Part shown: in pieces, positions 1 to 8,516 of the stretch
Layout of the letters: the number at the start of each line of letters is the position of its first letter
Position numbering within the stretch: position 1 is the first letter of the stretch
Origin: Candidatus Brevefilum sp.
GTDB lineage: Bacteria; Chloroflexota; Anaerolineae; Anaerolineales; Anaerolineaceae
Reading direction: 5' to 3'
Length of the DNA stretch: 48,815 nucleotides
NCBI GenBank assembly: GCA_029210815.1
Contig: JARGGB010000017.1
Location: 1 to 48,815 of the forward strand
Position numbers and translations under genes: made by a program
Notes under the pieces: model-generated
What the model was told of the DNA's origin: nothing
The model's input: only the letters and a program-made list of their open reading frames with translations
Databases searched by the model: none

Positions 1-32
1 TGTCATATCAAATAAGAAACAGGAGCTTTTGG

Positions 33-413
33 ATGTCAGAAATTCACCGTTTCACAGGTAATCCGTCAGAAGATGTGTTTTCCTGGGAGAATGTTGAGAC
101 AAAAATTTTCAATACCGAAGACGTAAAAGGTGTGATCAAGAACGTGTTGGTTGGGCCGCAGGACGGCGCCCCAAACTTCATTATCCGCTTTTTCCAGGTG
201 CCGGTTGGCGAAAGTACCTTCAACCACGCCCATCCCCACGAGCACGGCATCGTCATCCTTAACGGAAAAGCCCGCGTCAACATTGAAGATAAAAGCTTCG
301 ATTTGAAGCCACATGATTCCGTGTTTATCACCGGGGGAGATCACCACCAGGTGAATAATACGGGCGATACCTCTTTAGGTTTCATCTGTGTGATCCCAGC
401 TGGGGCAGAATAA
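33..413 (+). CDS. Cupin-domain protein
   Basis: This 126-residue protein is a single small cupin barrel. The first cupin motif is visible around residues 64-75 (the stretch HAHPHEHGIVILNG, with the His-x-His and later His/Glu metal ligands). The second motif lies around residues 92-110, with a paired histidine (GGDHHQVNN). Such proteins bind a divalent metal and act as isomerases, dioxygenases or sugar-acid binding proteins; the exact substrate cannot be read from the sequence. The start is supported by AGGAG about 9 bases upstream. It is followed after 3 bases by an SMP-30 lactonase gene and then a sugar isomerase gene, so a role in sugar or sugar-acid breakdown is inferred. Confidence 0.85.
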   Translation: MSEIHRFTGNPSEDVFSWENVETKIFNTEDVKGVIKNVLVGPQDGAPNFIIRFFQVPVGESTFNHAHPHEHGIVILNGKARVNIEDKSFDLKPHDSVFITGGDHHQVNNTGDTSLGFICVIPAGAE

Positions 414-416
414 ACA

Positions 417-1292
417 ATGAAAACTTATCAGGCTGAACATTTATTCAGGGTATTAAATGCCCTTGGCGAAGGTCCCCTATGGCATCCAGTCGAAAACCGG
501 CTGTATTGGACGGACATTCTCACCGGTACCCTTTATCGCACCAATACTGACCTGACCATCCTTGAAAAAACATTTTTAGATATCCAGGTTGGTGCCTTTG
601 CCTTCCGAAAAAATGGCGGCTTGGTCCTGGCATCAGACCATGGCTTTATGGAATGGTCCTTTGAAGACCACCAAATTAATTACCTTTGGAATCCACTCAT
701 CGGTCAAATGGGTGTCCGCTTAAATGACGGAAAGGTTGACCCCGCAGGGCGATTTTGGGCTGGGAGCCTCGATATCCAGCATCAAAAAGCGAAACTCTAC
801 CGCCTCGACCCGGATGGCGGCCATCATACCATGCTTAAGGGAATCGGCATCTCCAACGGTATTGGTTGGAGCCCGGACAACAAGCGGATGTACTACACGG
901 ATTCCTACCAGTACACCATTTATGAATTTGATTACGATTTGGAATCAGGGGATATCACCAATCAGAAGCCCTTCGTTGTCCTGCCAAGAGATGAAAGGGA
1001 GATCGTTCCGGACGGATTATGCGTCGATGCTGAGGGCTATATTTGGAGCGCAAAGTGGAACGGTTGGGGAATCACTCGGTACAATCCTCAAGGTGAACCA
1101 GTGGCAAATGTCGAAGTGCCGGCACAGCGCGTCACATCCTGCTGCTTTGGCGGTAAAAATCTTGACCTCTTATTAATCACAACATCCCGGGCGGATCTCA
1201 GTGAAGAGGCATTATCAAACCAGCCTTATGCCGGGGATGTTTTTGTTTGCAAGGTCCCGGTACAGGGACGGGAAACAAATTTATTTGGATAA
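417..1292 (+). CDS. SMP-30/gluconolactonase family sugar lactonase
   Basis: The 291-residue protein has the six-bladed beta-propeller pattern of the SMP-30/gluconolactonase/LRE family. These enzymes hydrolyse sugar lactones to aldonic acids with a divalent metal. Expected metal-site elements are visible: the N-terminal Glu in ALGEGPLWHP (about residue 17), the Asn/Asp in VRLNDGKVDPAGRFWAG (about 101-115), the Asn in GISNGIGWSPD and the Asp in PDGLCVDAEGYIW. Its length is normal for the family. It sits 3 bases after the cupin gene and 12 before a TIM-barrel isomerase gene, so the four genes are probably one catabolic operon. The particular sugar is unknown. Confidence 0.88.
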   Translation: MKTYQAEHLFRVLNALGEGPLWHPVENRLYWTDILTGTLYRTNTDLTILEKTFLDIQVGAFAFRKNGGLVLASDHGFMEWSFEDHQINYLWNPLIGQMGVRLNDGKVDPAGRFWAGSLDIQHQKAKLYRLDPDGGHHTMLKGIGISNGIGWSPDNKRMYYTDSYQYTIYEFDYDLESGDITNQKPFVVLPRDEREIVPDGLCVDAEGYIWSAKWNGWGITRYNPQGEPVANVEVPAQRVTSCCFGGKNLDLLLITTSRADLSEEALSNQPYAGDVFVCKVPVQGRETNLFG

Positions 1293-1304
1293 AAAGGAGC
1301 AACA

Positions 1305-2267
1305 ATGCAAATAGGTGTATTAACCGTCTTATTCAGTCAAATGAAGTTCACAGATGTCCTTGATAAAGTCAAAGCCCTGGGCGTATCTGCTGTAGAGATC
1401 GGCACGGGCGGCTATCCCAGTGATGCTCACCTCAACCTCGATCAGCTCCTGGAAGATAAAGGTGTTAGGGAATCCTATTTACAAGAACTCAGCATGCGTG
1501 AGATGATCATCAGCGCCTTTAGCTGCCACGGCAACCCGATTCATCCTAACCCTGAAACAGCCCAAAAAGCAGACGATACTTTTCGCAAGACGGTACAGCT
1601 GGCACAGTTGATGAAGGTACCCGTTGTCAATACCTTCTCCGGTCTGCCGGCAGGCACCAAAGGGGACAAAATGCCCAACTGGGTCACCTGCCCCTGGCCG
1701 CCGCATTTCCTTGAGATCCTCAAATACCAATGGGATGATGTCGCCATACCCTATTGGAAAGATGCCAGCGCCTTTGCTGAGGATCACGGTGTGAAGATCG
1801 GCATCGAAATTCACCCAGGTATGCTGATCTACAATGTGGAAACCATGCTGCACATGCGCAGTGAAGCCGGGCCAGCTCTCGGCGCTAACTTTGATCCATC
1901 GCACCTGTTCTGGAATGGCGTCGATCCAATTGCAGCCATCCGTAAACTTGGCGATGCGATCCATCATGTGCACGGCAAAGATTGTTACGTTGATCCGCTG
2001 AACACCAGCATAAACGGCTGCAACGATCATACGCCTTATGACCAAATTCCAAAACGCTCCTGGACCTTCCGTACCATTGGCTACGGCCATGACCTCAAAT
2101 TCTGGAAGGATTTTGTCAGTGCGCTGCGCCTGGTCGGTTATGACCATGTCATCTCCATCGAACACGAGGATGCCATGATGTCCACAGAAGAAGGGTTACA
2201 AAAGGCGATCAGCGTGCTGAAGGAAGCAGTGATCTCAGAAAAACCCGGGGAGATGTACTGGGCATAA
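1305..2267 (+). CDS. Sugar phosphate isomerase/epimerase (xylose isomerase-like TIM barrel)
   Basis: The 320-residue protein belongs to the AP endonuclease 2/xylose isomerase-like TIM-barrel superfamily, often annotated sugar phosphate isomerase/epimerase. Metal ligands at the ends of successive strands are recognisable: Glu/His in GIEIHPGM (about residue 167), Asp and His in NFDPSHLFWNGVD (about 197-204), His in HHVHGKDC (about 224) and Glu/His in SIEHEDAMM (about 287). The start is preceded by AAAAGGAGCAACA. It is the third gene of the operon and is followed after one base by an HAD phosphatase gene. Isomerisation or epimerisation of a keto- or aldo-sugar is likely; the substrate is not determinable. 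Confidence 0.88.
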   Translation: MQIGVLTVLFSQMKFTDVLDKVKALGVSAVEIGTGGYPSDAHLNLDQLLEDKGVRESYLQELSMREMIISAFSCHGNPIHPNPETAQKADDTFRKTVQLAQLMKVPVVNTFSGLPAGTKGDKMPNWVTCPWPPHFLEILKYQWDDVAIPYWKDASAFAEDHGVKIGIEIHPGMLIYNVETMLHMRSEAGPALGANFDPSHLFWNGVDPIAAIRKLGDAIHHVHGKDCYVDPLNTSINGCNDHTPYDQIPKRSWTFRTIGYGHDLKFWKDFVSALRLVGYDHVISIEHEDAMMSTEEGLQKAISVLKEAVISEKPGEMYWA

Positions 2268-2268
2268 G

Positions 2269-3081
2269 ATGGGATCAAAAATAAAAGCCGTTCTTTGCCT
2301 GGATATCGATGGTACCCTGACCGATCATGATATGAAAATCCATCCCAAGGATATTGGGATCATCCAGGATTTTCCGGAGTCTGTTCTACCCATCCTGGCA
2401 ACGGGGAGGGACCTGATATCTGCAAAAAAGATCCTTGCGGAAAATCAAATCTATGAAAATGCCAGCCTTCCCCTGCCAGGTATTTTCATGAATGGCGGTG
2501 CTTCTTACCTGCCAGGTGAAAAACTGCTCATATCCCACAATTTTTCTCCTGAGACGCTCAAAACGTTGATAAACCTGGCGAAAGCTTATCCAGACTCAAC
2601 ATATGGCTTCTTTGGGACATCGTCGGTTTATTTTTTAAACCGCCTCCCAGAGATCCATAGGAATCCAAGGATCCAAATTCTGTCTCCCCAGGAACTCGAT
2701 GACAAGACTTTGCCAGAGACCATCGTAAAAATGATTGTGGTTGAAAAGGATAAAAGTAAGATAAAAGTGATCGAAAAGAGTGGACTTGAATTAGAGACTG
2801 AAATCGCGTACAGCCTGCCCTATATTCTTGAATTCACCCCCCCGGGGATCAACAAAGCTGTGGGATTGCCACCGCTCCTTCAGGAACTATCCCTGGAACA
2901 CGTCCCTGTATTCACAGCTGGTGACGGTCAAAATGATCTCGGTTTGTTCAATTACGCAGTGAAATCATTTGCGCCTTCTTATGCGCATCCAACCATCCTG
3001 GAACAGGCAGATCACATCATCGAGCGCGAAAAAGAAGGAATGCTGACGCCTATCCTGCAAGAGATAATCACTTCTGTTTGA
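2269..3081 (+). CDS. HAD-superfamily (Cof-like) phosphatase
   Basis: This 270-residue protein is an HAD hydrolase of the Cof/sucrose-phosphatase-like group with a C2 cap. Motif I is LDIDGTLTD (about residues 11-19), motif II the ATGRD loop (about 44-48), and motif IV is GDGQNDLGLF (about 223-232), with a conserved lysine upstream in INKAVGL. Enzymes of this group dephosphorylate sugar phosphates or similar small molecules through an aspartyl-phosphate intermediate. It begins one base after the isomerase stop, so it is translationally linked to the sugar-catabolic operon and probably acts on an intermediate or side product of that pathway. Confidence 0.87.
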   Translation: MGSKIKAVLCLDIDGTLTDHDMKIHPKDIGIIQDFPESVLPILATGRDLISAKKILAENQIYENASLPLPGIFMNGGASYLPGEKLLISHNFSPETLKTLINLAKAYPDSTYGFFGTSSVYFLNRLPEIHRNPRIQILSPQELDDKTLPETIVKMIVVEKDKSKIKVIEKSGLELETEIAYSLPYILEFTPPGINKAVGLPPLLQELSLEHVPVFTAGDGQNDLGLFNYAVKSFAPSYAHPTILEQADHIIEREKEGMLTPILQEIITSV

Positions 3082-3165
3082 AGCAGCAATCCTTCTCACA
3101 TGTAAATGATGAATTCACAATCATTATCTTATTGATTTCTGCATGATGCATTCAAGAGAAAAAGT

Positions 3166-3472
3166 GTGGACTCGGGAATGTCCTCATATCAAACAAGTGA
3201 ATCAAACACTAAAGACGTGATCTTATTGGGTTGCCAACCAGTTCATAAGGGTCCATAACACCTTTGCAACCATCGGCAATACAAAGACCAGCACTGGATA
3301 CATTAACAGCAATTTTCTCAATCAAGTCTTCTCGTATTCCCCTCTCTTTGAGGTTCATGATCAAGGAAGCATACATATCAGCCTGCTCTCGACCAACTTC
3401 AGCAGCGGTAATCTCAACCGTTCTGTACCTTCCCATTTTTTCCTCCTATCAAATAATTTTTCCCGAGTCCAC
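3166..3472. repeat. Perfect 13-bp inverted repeat flanking the small peptide gene
   Basis: GTGGACTCGGGAA at 3166-3178 is the exact reverse complement of TTCCCGAGTCCAC at 3460-3472. The right arm lies in the last codons of the radical SAM gene (V-D-S-G-K), and the left arm lies about 30 bases past the stop of the peptide gene, so the arms bracket that gene. They could be ends of a vanished small element or a long-range RNA stem; neither is proven. Confidence 0.6.
3209..3436 (-). CDS. Candidate RiPP precursor peptide (75 aa)
   Basis: I do not recognise the family. The 75-residue product begins 12 bases after the radical SAM/SPASM gene stop, and a strong AGGAGG sits in that gap, 5-6 bases before its ATG, so translation is well supported. 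Residues 1-45 are charged and predicted helical (GREQADMYASLIMNLKERG), as in a recognition leader. The C-terminal third is Gly/Ala/Cys-containing, with cysteines at 52 and 57 (LCIADGCKG) followed by a Pro/Tyr/Gly tail ending NPIRSRL. With its SPASM neighbour, the simplest reading is a precursor whose C-terminal part receives a radical-mediated crosslink, such as a Cys thioether. No protease or exporter gene is adjacent. It could instead be an unrelated small protein. Confidence 0.62.
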   Translation of the reverse strand: MGRYRTVEITAAEVGREQADMYASLIMNLKERGIREDLIEKIAVNVSSAGLCIADGCKGVMDPYELVGNPIRSRL

Positions 3473-4783
3473 TAACTGCTTAAATAATTTTTCACGCAAA
3501 AGACTGTTGACAATATCAGTTTTCGCAAAACATCGATGGGTTAATTCTTTTGGCCTGGACGATGACAAATACAACAAGCAGCCGCCCATGCATAGTGGAA
3601 GAACTTTGCAGGAGCTGCACTCATTATCTTTAAAAGGGCTCCAATGATCCCAAAGTGCCTGAATGCTGTTTTTATTGATTTCGATCGTTCCATCTGACAT
3701 TAATCGGCCGTAATATTCACTCTTATGCCCCAGATATTTTGTACATCGGTTGACAAGTCCATATGGATCAACCAAATAAGAATTGAATTGATAAGCATTA
3801 CAAAATGAGGTACATGGAATCGGATACCCTCTCATAACCTTGAATCCTAAATTGTCTGCTAATGACCCAAGTCTTTTCTCGACAGCCCAAAATTCATCTG
3901 GTGGCATGGTCCAAGTTTCAATCTGGTCAACACATTTTGGTGACATTGCTGCTGAAAATGATAGGAAAATGCCCTCACGGAACGGATAAAGGTAATTTTC
4001 CAGCAGCGAAGGTATTGATTTGACATTGCGTTTATCAATGTTGACCCTGATGGTTAGCCTATTAAATAAACCAATGGAGGTTCCGATATTTTCATAAATT
4101 TGATCAAAAGTAGAAAGTCCACCAACCAGGAAACGGCGTGAATCATGGACATCAGGCGGTCCATCTAAAGTGATTTGCACATCCGTCACCCGGCAGTCTT
4201 GAAGGATTTTTGCGACCCTTGGGCTTAGTAAGTATCCATTTGTTGAAATGCGAGCGCTGTAATTAACACCTTGATGATCCACGAGCTTAAATATTTGCTG
4301 TGTCATTGATTCTATACGGTCAATACATAGAAGCGGTTCGCCCCCAAACCATGCAATATGTAAATTTTCTAAACCATCTAAATTGCTTTTAATAAGCTTA
4401 ATAATCTGATCACTTACCCGATCATCCATCGATATGTTCACATGGTCTTCATAGCAATAAACACAGCGAAAATTACAGGCCAAGGTCAGGACGACCGCCA
4501 GTGCAAACGCTTTCTCACCTTTTCTCGCGTTCCAGTGGATTTCCTCCATCCATTTCATCTCATCAAAACTTTCACGAACAAGAAATCCGTTTTCGTTTAA
4601 AAATTGAAGGGATTTTTGGTCGAATTTCACATCAGGGCAATGAGATCTATTTGTTAAACAATCCTTTAATGACGCCAATGGTTCATTTGAAACATCCAAA
4701 ATAGCTGTTGTTCTGGTATTGATCAGATAATTTTCTCCCCCTTCTGTTTGCGTCAATAAGTTGAATTTTGATGGCTTATACAT
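3449..4783 (-). CDS. Radical SAM/SPASM peptide maturase
   Basis: The start is taken at 4783, where AAAGGAACTCCG precedes ATG; upstream in-frame codons lack such a site. The 444-residue protein has an N-terminal region (1-90) typical of peptide maturases (NYLINTRTTAILDV and then GFLV). The radical SAM cluster motif is C103-x3-C107-x2-C110, followed by GGEP at 147-150. A full SPASM domain follows: C328-x13-G-x4-C347, C389-x2-C392-x5-C398-x3-C402 and C418, enough for two auxiliary 4Fe-4S clusters. Family members cleave SAM to a 5'-deoxyadenosyl radical and modify a peptide or protein side chain. The adjacent 75-residue gene is the probable substrate. The gene appears more AT-rich than its neighbours, which fits acquisition by transfer. 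An anaerobic sulfatase-type maturase is less likely because no sulfatase is nearby. Confidence 0.9.
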   Translation of the reverse strand: MYKPSKFNLLTQTEGGENYLINTRTTAILDVSNEPLASLKDCLTNRSHCPDVKFDQKSLQFLNENGFLVRESFDEMKWMEEIHWNARKGEKAFALAVVLTLACNFRCVYCYEDHVNISMDDRVSDQIIKLIKSNLDGLENLHIAWFGGEPLLCIDRIESMTQQIFKLVDHQGVNYSARISTNGYLLSPRVAKILQDCRVTDVQITLDGPPDVHDSRRFLVGGLSTFDQIYENIGTSIGLFNRLTIRVNIDKRNVKSIPSLLENYLYPFREGIFLSFSAAMSPKCVDQIETWTMPPDEFWAVEKRLGSLADNLGFKVMRGYPIPCTSFCNAYQFNSYLVDPYGLVNRCTKYLGHKSEYYGRLMSDGTIEINKNSIQALWDHWSPFKDNECSSCKVLPLCMGGCLLYLSSSRPKELTHRCFAKTDIVNSLLREKLFKQLVDSGKII

Positions 4784-4953
4784 CGGAGTTCCTTTGGCGG
4801 ATCGAAATGGAAAAAATATCAGATTTGAACAAGACTCCAATATTTGGACTAATTTTTATAACGATCACCGGTTTCTGTGAAATGATTAACGAAAACTTCC
4901 TTGATGTATCTACGGCTTAGTTGGCTCCGTAATTATAAATATCCCTATCAACA

Positions 4954-4983
4954 ATTATATAATAAGTACAAATGAAAAATCAA
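4954..4983 (-). promoter_or_regulatory. Candidate promoter of the radical SAM/peptide locus
   Basis: On the minus strand TTGATT (4978-4983) is separated by 18 bases from TATAAT (4954-4959). Transcription would begin near 4947 and give a leader of roughly 165 bases before the maturase start. The 360-base stretch 4784-5143 holds no gene that I can support. A second TATAAT lies at 5052-5057 with a poorer -35. Confidence 0.5.
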
Positions 4984-5143
4984 CAATTTATGTTGCTAAA
5001 AAAAATTGCATTCAATCTCAAAATCCCCTCGAAATCTTTGGATTAGATGATATTATATGGTCTTCTTGATGATCCAAAAAAGAGAAATTACATCAACAAC
5101 TTGTGAGAAATCCCCACAAACCGATAATTTTTAAGAAAAATTC

Positions 5144-5941
5144 TTACCCAAACCTGCCGGAGATGTAATTTTCAGTCAATTTCTGATCCGGAAAGGTAAA
5201 TATTCGGGTCGTTTCCCCATATTCGACCAAGTAACCCGCCCGATCCTCATCCATATTGAAAAAAGCCGTAAAATCAGATGCTCGGGCGGCTTCCTGCATG
5301 TTATGGGTAACAATTACAATTGTGTAATCTTTCTTTAGTTCCTGTAGCAAATCTTCAATCTTGAGCGTGGCAATCGGATCCAGAGCAGAGGCAGGTTCAT
5401 CCATCAAAATTACGTTTGGCTTTACCGCTAACGCGCGCGCAATGCAAAGTCGCTGCTGCTGACCCCCTGACAAAGCCAATCCGCTTTGATCCAATACATC
5501 TTTTACTTCATCCCATAAGGCAGCCTGGCGAAGGGAGTGTTCCACAAGGTCATCCATATTGCCTGAGTACTTGGTCACCTTTCGAGCGCCCCAGGCAATG
5601 TTCTCATAAATACTCTTTGGAAATGGGTTTGGCTTTTGGAATACCATACCAATATGACGTCTGACTTCAACCGGGTCTATATCATCATCATAAATATTGA
5701 TGCCATTGAAAATCACTTCCCCGGTAGCATGGTATTCTGGTATCAGATCATTCATTCTATTCAAAGAACGTAAAACTGTGCTTTTTCCGCAACCGGATGG
5801 CCCAATGATCGCTGTGATCTTATTTCGTTCAATATTCATATTGACATCTTTTACCGCAAGGAAATCCCCATAAAACAAATTAAGGTCCTTGGCTTCAAAA
5901 ACATAACGGCCATTGCTTGTTTCTGGGTTCGAACTGGCCAT
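5144..5941 (-). CDS. pstB: Phosphate ABC transporter ATP-binding protein PstB
   Basis: This 265-residue ATPase powers high-affinity phosphate import. Walker A is GPSGCGKST (about residues 47-55), with the PstB-typical [15 protein letters not shown] just after it. The Q-loop is [19 protein letters not shown], the signature [16 protein letters not shown], Walker [14 protein letters not shown] and the switch histidine is in IVTHNMQEA. Length is normal. Its ATG directly abuts the pstA stop, with GGAGA inside the end of pstA as ribosome site, so the two are translationally coupled. It is the last pst gene; no phoU follows, which is unusual because phoU often ends such operons. Confidence 0.97.
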   Translation of the reverse strand: MASSNPETSNGRYVFEAKDLNLFYGDFLAVKDVNMNIERNKITAIIGPSGCGKSTVLRSLNRMNDLIPEYHATGEVIFNGINIYDDDIDPVEVRRHIGMVFQKPNPFPKSIYENIAWGARKVTKYSGNMDDLVEHSLRQAALWDEVKDVLDQSGLALSGGQQQRLCIARALAVKPNVILMDEPASALDPIATLKIEDLLQELKKDYTIVIVTHNMQEAARASDFTAFFNMDEDRAGYLVEYGETTRIFTFPDQKLTENYISGRFG

Positions 5942-7216
5942 TTATAGTCTCCGTGAATATTTGTTTCGTAACAAGACTGCTATGGCATTCATAGACAGTA
6001 ATAGGATCAAAAGCACAATAATTGCTCCCGCAGCAATATTGCGAAATACATCTTGTGGACGTGCAGTCCATTGATAAATCTGGATAGGCAAGGTGGTAAA
6101 TTTTGAGAAGGGACCATCTGGGTCAAATGTAATGAAGGTAGACGCTCCAACAACCACCAAGGGAGCAGTTTCTCCGATAGCACGGGATATTGCCAAAATC
6201 GTCCCCGTGAGAATACCTGGGAGGGCACTGGGTAATACGTGGTTCCAAATTGTCTGCCATCGCGTAGCGCCCATACCGTAGCTTGCTTGTCGTAATGAAT
6301 TTGGTACTGCTTTGATCGCTTCCTGCGCGTTAATGATAATTAGAGGCAGAATTAACAATCCCAAAGTAAGCCCTGCGGACAATATCGTGCGGCCATTGGC
6401 TGTCATCGGGTCTGTATATCCGAAGACTGCACCACTTGTAATCAAATTAAGGGCACGCACAAATAAAGCTAACCCTAAAATACCATAAATAATGGACGGA
6501 ACACCGGCAAGATTATTAATATTGGTTTGAATGATTCGGTTTACAAAACTGTCTTTAGCATACTCCTGCAAATATACGGCAGCCCCAACACCGATCGGGA
6601 ATGAAAATACAATTGAGATAAAAATTATCCACAGAGAACCTAAAATTGCGGTTCTAACCCCTGCGTTGAGCGGATTGGAAGACTGTGGTAATGTAATAAA
6701 ACTGGGTGTGATCCAGCTTTTGAAGATCAAATTTGCTTCAGTGTACTTCTCTGTCATCTCCTGTTGGATTTCATTTACTTTAAACAAGGATTCATATAAA
6801 GTCCACTGCGCAACTGATTTTGGATCGACCACCCGTTCCAGTACAAGATTGTATACATTTTCTCGAGACCGTTCCTCCCAAGTCATTCCACTTTCAAAAC
6901 GGCGCATAAGACCTTTGGAAACATGGTCACCAAGGATTGTGACAAGGTTTTCCTTAGACATTTCCTCAATTGATACACCATCTATTGCCAATTCTTCTGG
7001 TTGAATACTATTCTCCAGAGCAATATAACCAAAAGCATTGTTAAATACGTTCAATAATAAAGCGGTTAATGCAACAATACCTACCAATGTTGATGCAGCA
7101 AATATAACATGCCAGATTTTACTGAGAGCATGCCTTTTGGATAATTTTTTTGTGTCGGCAAAATAATCATCTTCTGACATAGAAAGTCTGATTTCTTCAT
7201 CCTGTGTTGCATTCAT
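5942..7216 (-). CDS. pstA: Phosphate ABC transporter permease PstA
   Basis: The start is taken at ATG 7216, preceded by GGAAGG 7 bases away and overlapping the pstC stop by one base. The protein is 424 residues, far longer than E. coli PstA (296). After a hydrophilic cytoplasmic N-terminus and a first membrane segment (about 35-60) comes an extra region of about 125 residues (60-185), mostly acidic and helical, before the conserved permease core. The core shows the EAA-type loop (QEAIKAVPNSLRQASYGMGATRWQTI) and GETAPLVVVGA. With PstC it forms the membrane channel for phosphate. The large insert presumably lies outside the membrane next to PstS. Confidence 0.95.
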   Translation of the reverse strand: MNATQDEEIRLSMSEDDYFADTKKLSKRHALSKIWHVIFAASTLVGIVALTALLLNVFNNAFGYIALENSIQPEELAIDGVSIEEMSKENLVTILGDHVSKGLMRRFESGMTWEERSRENVYNLVLERVVDPKSVAQWTLYESLFKVNEIQQEMTEKYTEANLIFKSWITPSFITLPQSSNPLNAGVRTAILGSLWIIFISIVFSFPIGVGAAVYLQEYAKDSFVNRIIQTNINNLAGVPSIIYGILGLALFVRALNLITSGAVFGYTDPMTANGRTILSAGLTLGLLILPLIIINAQEAIKAVPNSLRQASYGMGATRWQTIWNHVLPSALPGILTGTILAISRAIGETAPLVVVGASTFITFDPDGPFSKFTTLPIQIYQWTARPQDVFRNIAAGAIIVLLILLLSMNAIAVLLRNKYSRRL

Positions 7217-8340
7217 CAATAAACCTTCCGAAATCTCTTAACAATCCAATGACTGAAAATGTTGAGGATAAGTGTCATGAAAAATAATAATAAACCTATC
7301 GCAAAAATGCTATTGTAATCCAGCGAATTATAACTAAGATCTCCCCCACTGATACGAACAATATGACCGGTCATCGTCTCAGCCGCTTTGAAGGGATTGA
7401 ATGTGAAATTGGGACCCGCTCCAGAAGCAATCGCCACTATCATCGTTTCACCTATTGCCCGAGATATGGCAACAATAAAGGCAGCCGCAATTCCAGAAAT
7501 AGCCGATGGTACCACTACTCGCAAAGAAGTTTCCAATTTGGTCGCTCCCAATCCATAGGATGCCTCCCGCAAGCCATTAGGTACCGCGCTGAGGGCATCC
7601 TCACTCATCGAACTGACCAGTGGGATAATCAAGATTCCGATCACAATTCCCGCAGAAGCAGTATTATAAATTTCAACCACATCTACGCCAAAAATATACC
7701 GTAATAACGGTGTCATAAAGGTCAGAGCAAAATATCCGTAAACCACTGTGGGAATTCCTGCTAAGACTTCCAGGATTGGCTTCAAGATGCTTCGAAATCG
7801 ATGGCTTGCATATTCACTCAGGTATATTGCCACGCTCAAACCAACAGGAAGTGCAACTGTAATTGCAATCAAGCTTGTCATTAATGTCGCATTTACCAAA
7901 GCCCAAATTCCAAACTTACCAATTTGTGGATTCCATTCCGTCTTGCCAAAGAATTCCAAGAATGTTACCTGTGTAGCTTTTTCTAATGTGGTACCCTCAT
8001 TGTGAAATACCGGTTCAGTATCCTCAGCACCCCGAACAACTTTCAATCGTTCGTCCTGAACATTAACAACTAACATTTCTTCACTTCGTAATCGAACCAA
8101 GTCACCTTCATTTATGGTTGCGCCAGATTCACTTACAATAAACTCTGTAAATCCTGGTTCCAAACTCTGGGTAATCACTTTGTTGGTATTTTCCCATTGT
8201 TTACGAGTGAAGAAAAGCATAGCTTCGGTTCCAAGTTCATAAACAATGCCAATCGTTACCAAAATTGATAATGCGGCAGCAAGGAATAAAAAACCTTGAA
8301 TAATTGATTCCCCGATACGTCTTTTCTTCTTTAGATCCAT
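7216..8340 (-). CDS. pstC: Phosphate ABC transporter permease PstC
   Basis: I place the start at ATG 8340 ([12 protein letters not shown]); a GTG four codons upstream is an alternative, and neither has a strong ribosome site. The 374-residue protein has a first membrane segment at about 15-38 and then an insert of about 60-70 residues before the conserved core. The core includes [33 protein letters not shown] and the EAA-like [26 protein letters not shown] loop. The insert carries an EEMLV...LKVVRG...EPVFHNEGT pattern resembling a small beta module common in phage structural proteins. With PstA it forms the phosphate channel. Confidence 0.95.
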   Translation of the reverse strand: MDLKKKRRIGESIIQGFLFLAAALSILVTIGIVYELGTEAMLFFTRKQWENTNKVITQSLEPGFTEFIVSESGATINEGDLVRLRSEEMLVVNVQDERLKVVRGAEDTEPVFHNEGTTLEKATQVTFLEFFGKTEWNPQIGKFGIWALVNATLMTSLIAITVALPVGLSVAIYLSEYASHRFRSILKPILEVLAGIPTVVYGYFALTFMTPLLRYIFGVDVVEIYNTASAGIVIGILIIPLVSSMSEDALSAVPNGLREASYGLGATKLETSLRVVVPSAISGIAAAFIVAISRAIGETMIVAIASGAGPNFTFNPFKAAETMTGHIVRISGGDLSYNSLDYNSIFAIGLLLFFMTLILNIFSHWIVKRFRKVY

Positions 8341-8414
8341 AATTAATCTCACATCATGAATTTCATGAATAAAATTATTGCTAAAAAATACTATGCATTT
8401 CTAATTGCACAATA

Positions 8415-8446
8415 GATGACCAGCAAATAAAAACTTGCTGGTCATC
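8415..8446 (-). promoter_or_regulatory. Perfect 12-bp hairpin between pstS and pstC
   Basis: GATGACCAGCAA (8415-8426) and TTGCTGGTCATC (8435-8446) are perfectly complementary with an 8-base loop. It lies in the 176-base gap after pstS. There is no U-run after the stem on the minus strand, so a strong terminator is unlikely. An mRNA-stabilising or processing hairpin that keeps pstS message more abundant than pstCAB is the likeliest reading. Confidence 0.6.
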
Positions 8447-8516
8447 CATTTTAGTCAGGGCAAATCTTGCATCATTATATCCCAAGTATGGTTCCTTAGG
8501 TTTCCTCGAGAACAAC

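Noticed and set aside
3209-4783. Anaerobic sulfatase maturation system
   Set aside because: No sulfatase with a Cys/Ser-type motif lies nearby, while a small peptide gene is directly coupled.
5101-5143. Terminator after pstB
   Set aside because: Only a weak TTGTG/CACAA pairing and short AT stems were found, without a convincing stem and U-run.
6625-6633. A perfect DnaA box TTATCCACA
   Set aside because: It is single and inside pstA; no cluster or AT-rich unwinding region is present, so an origin is not supported, even though rpmH and gyrB are in the window.
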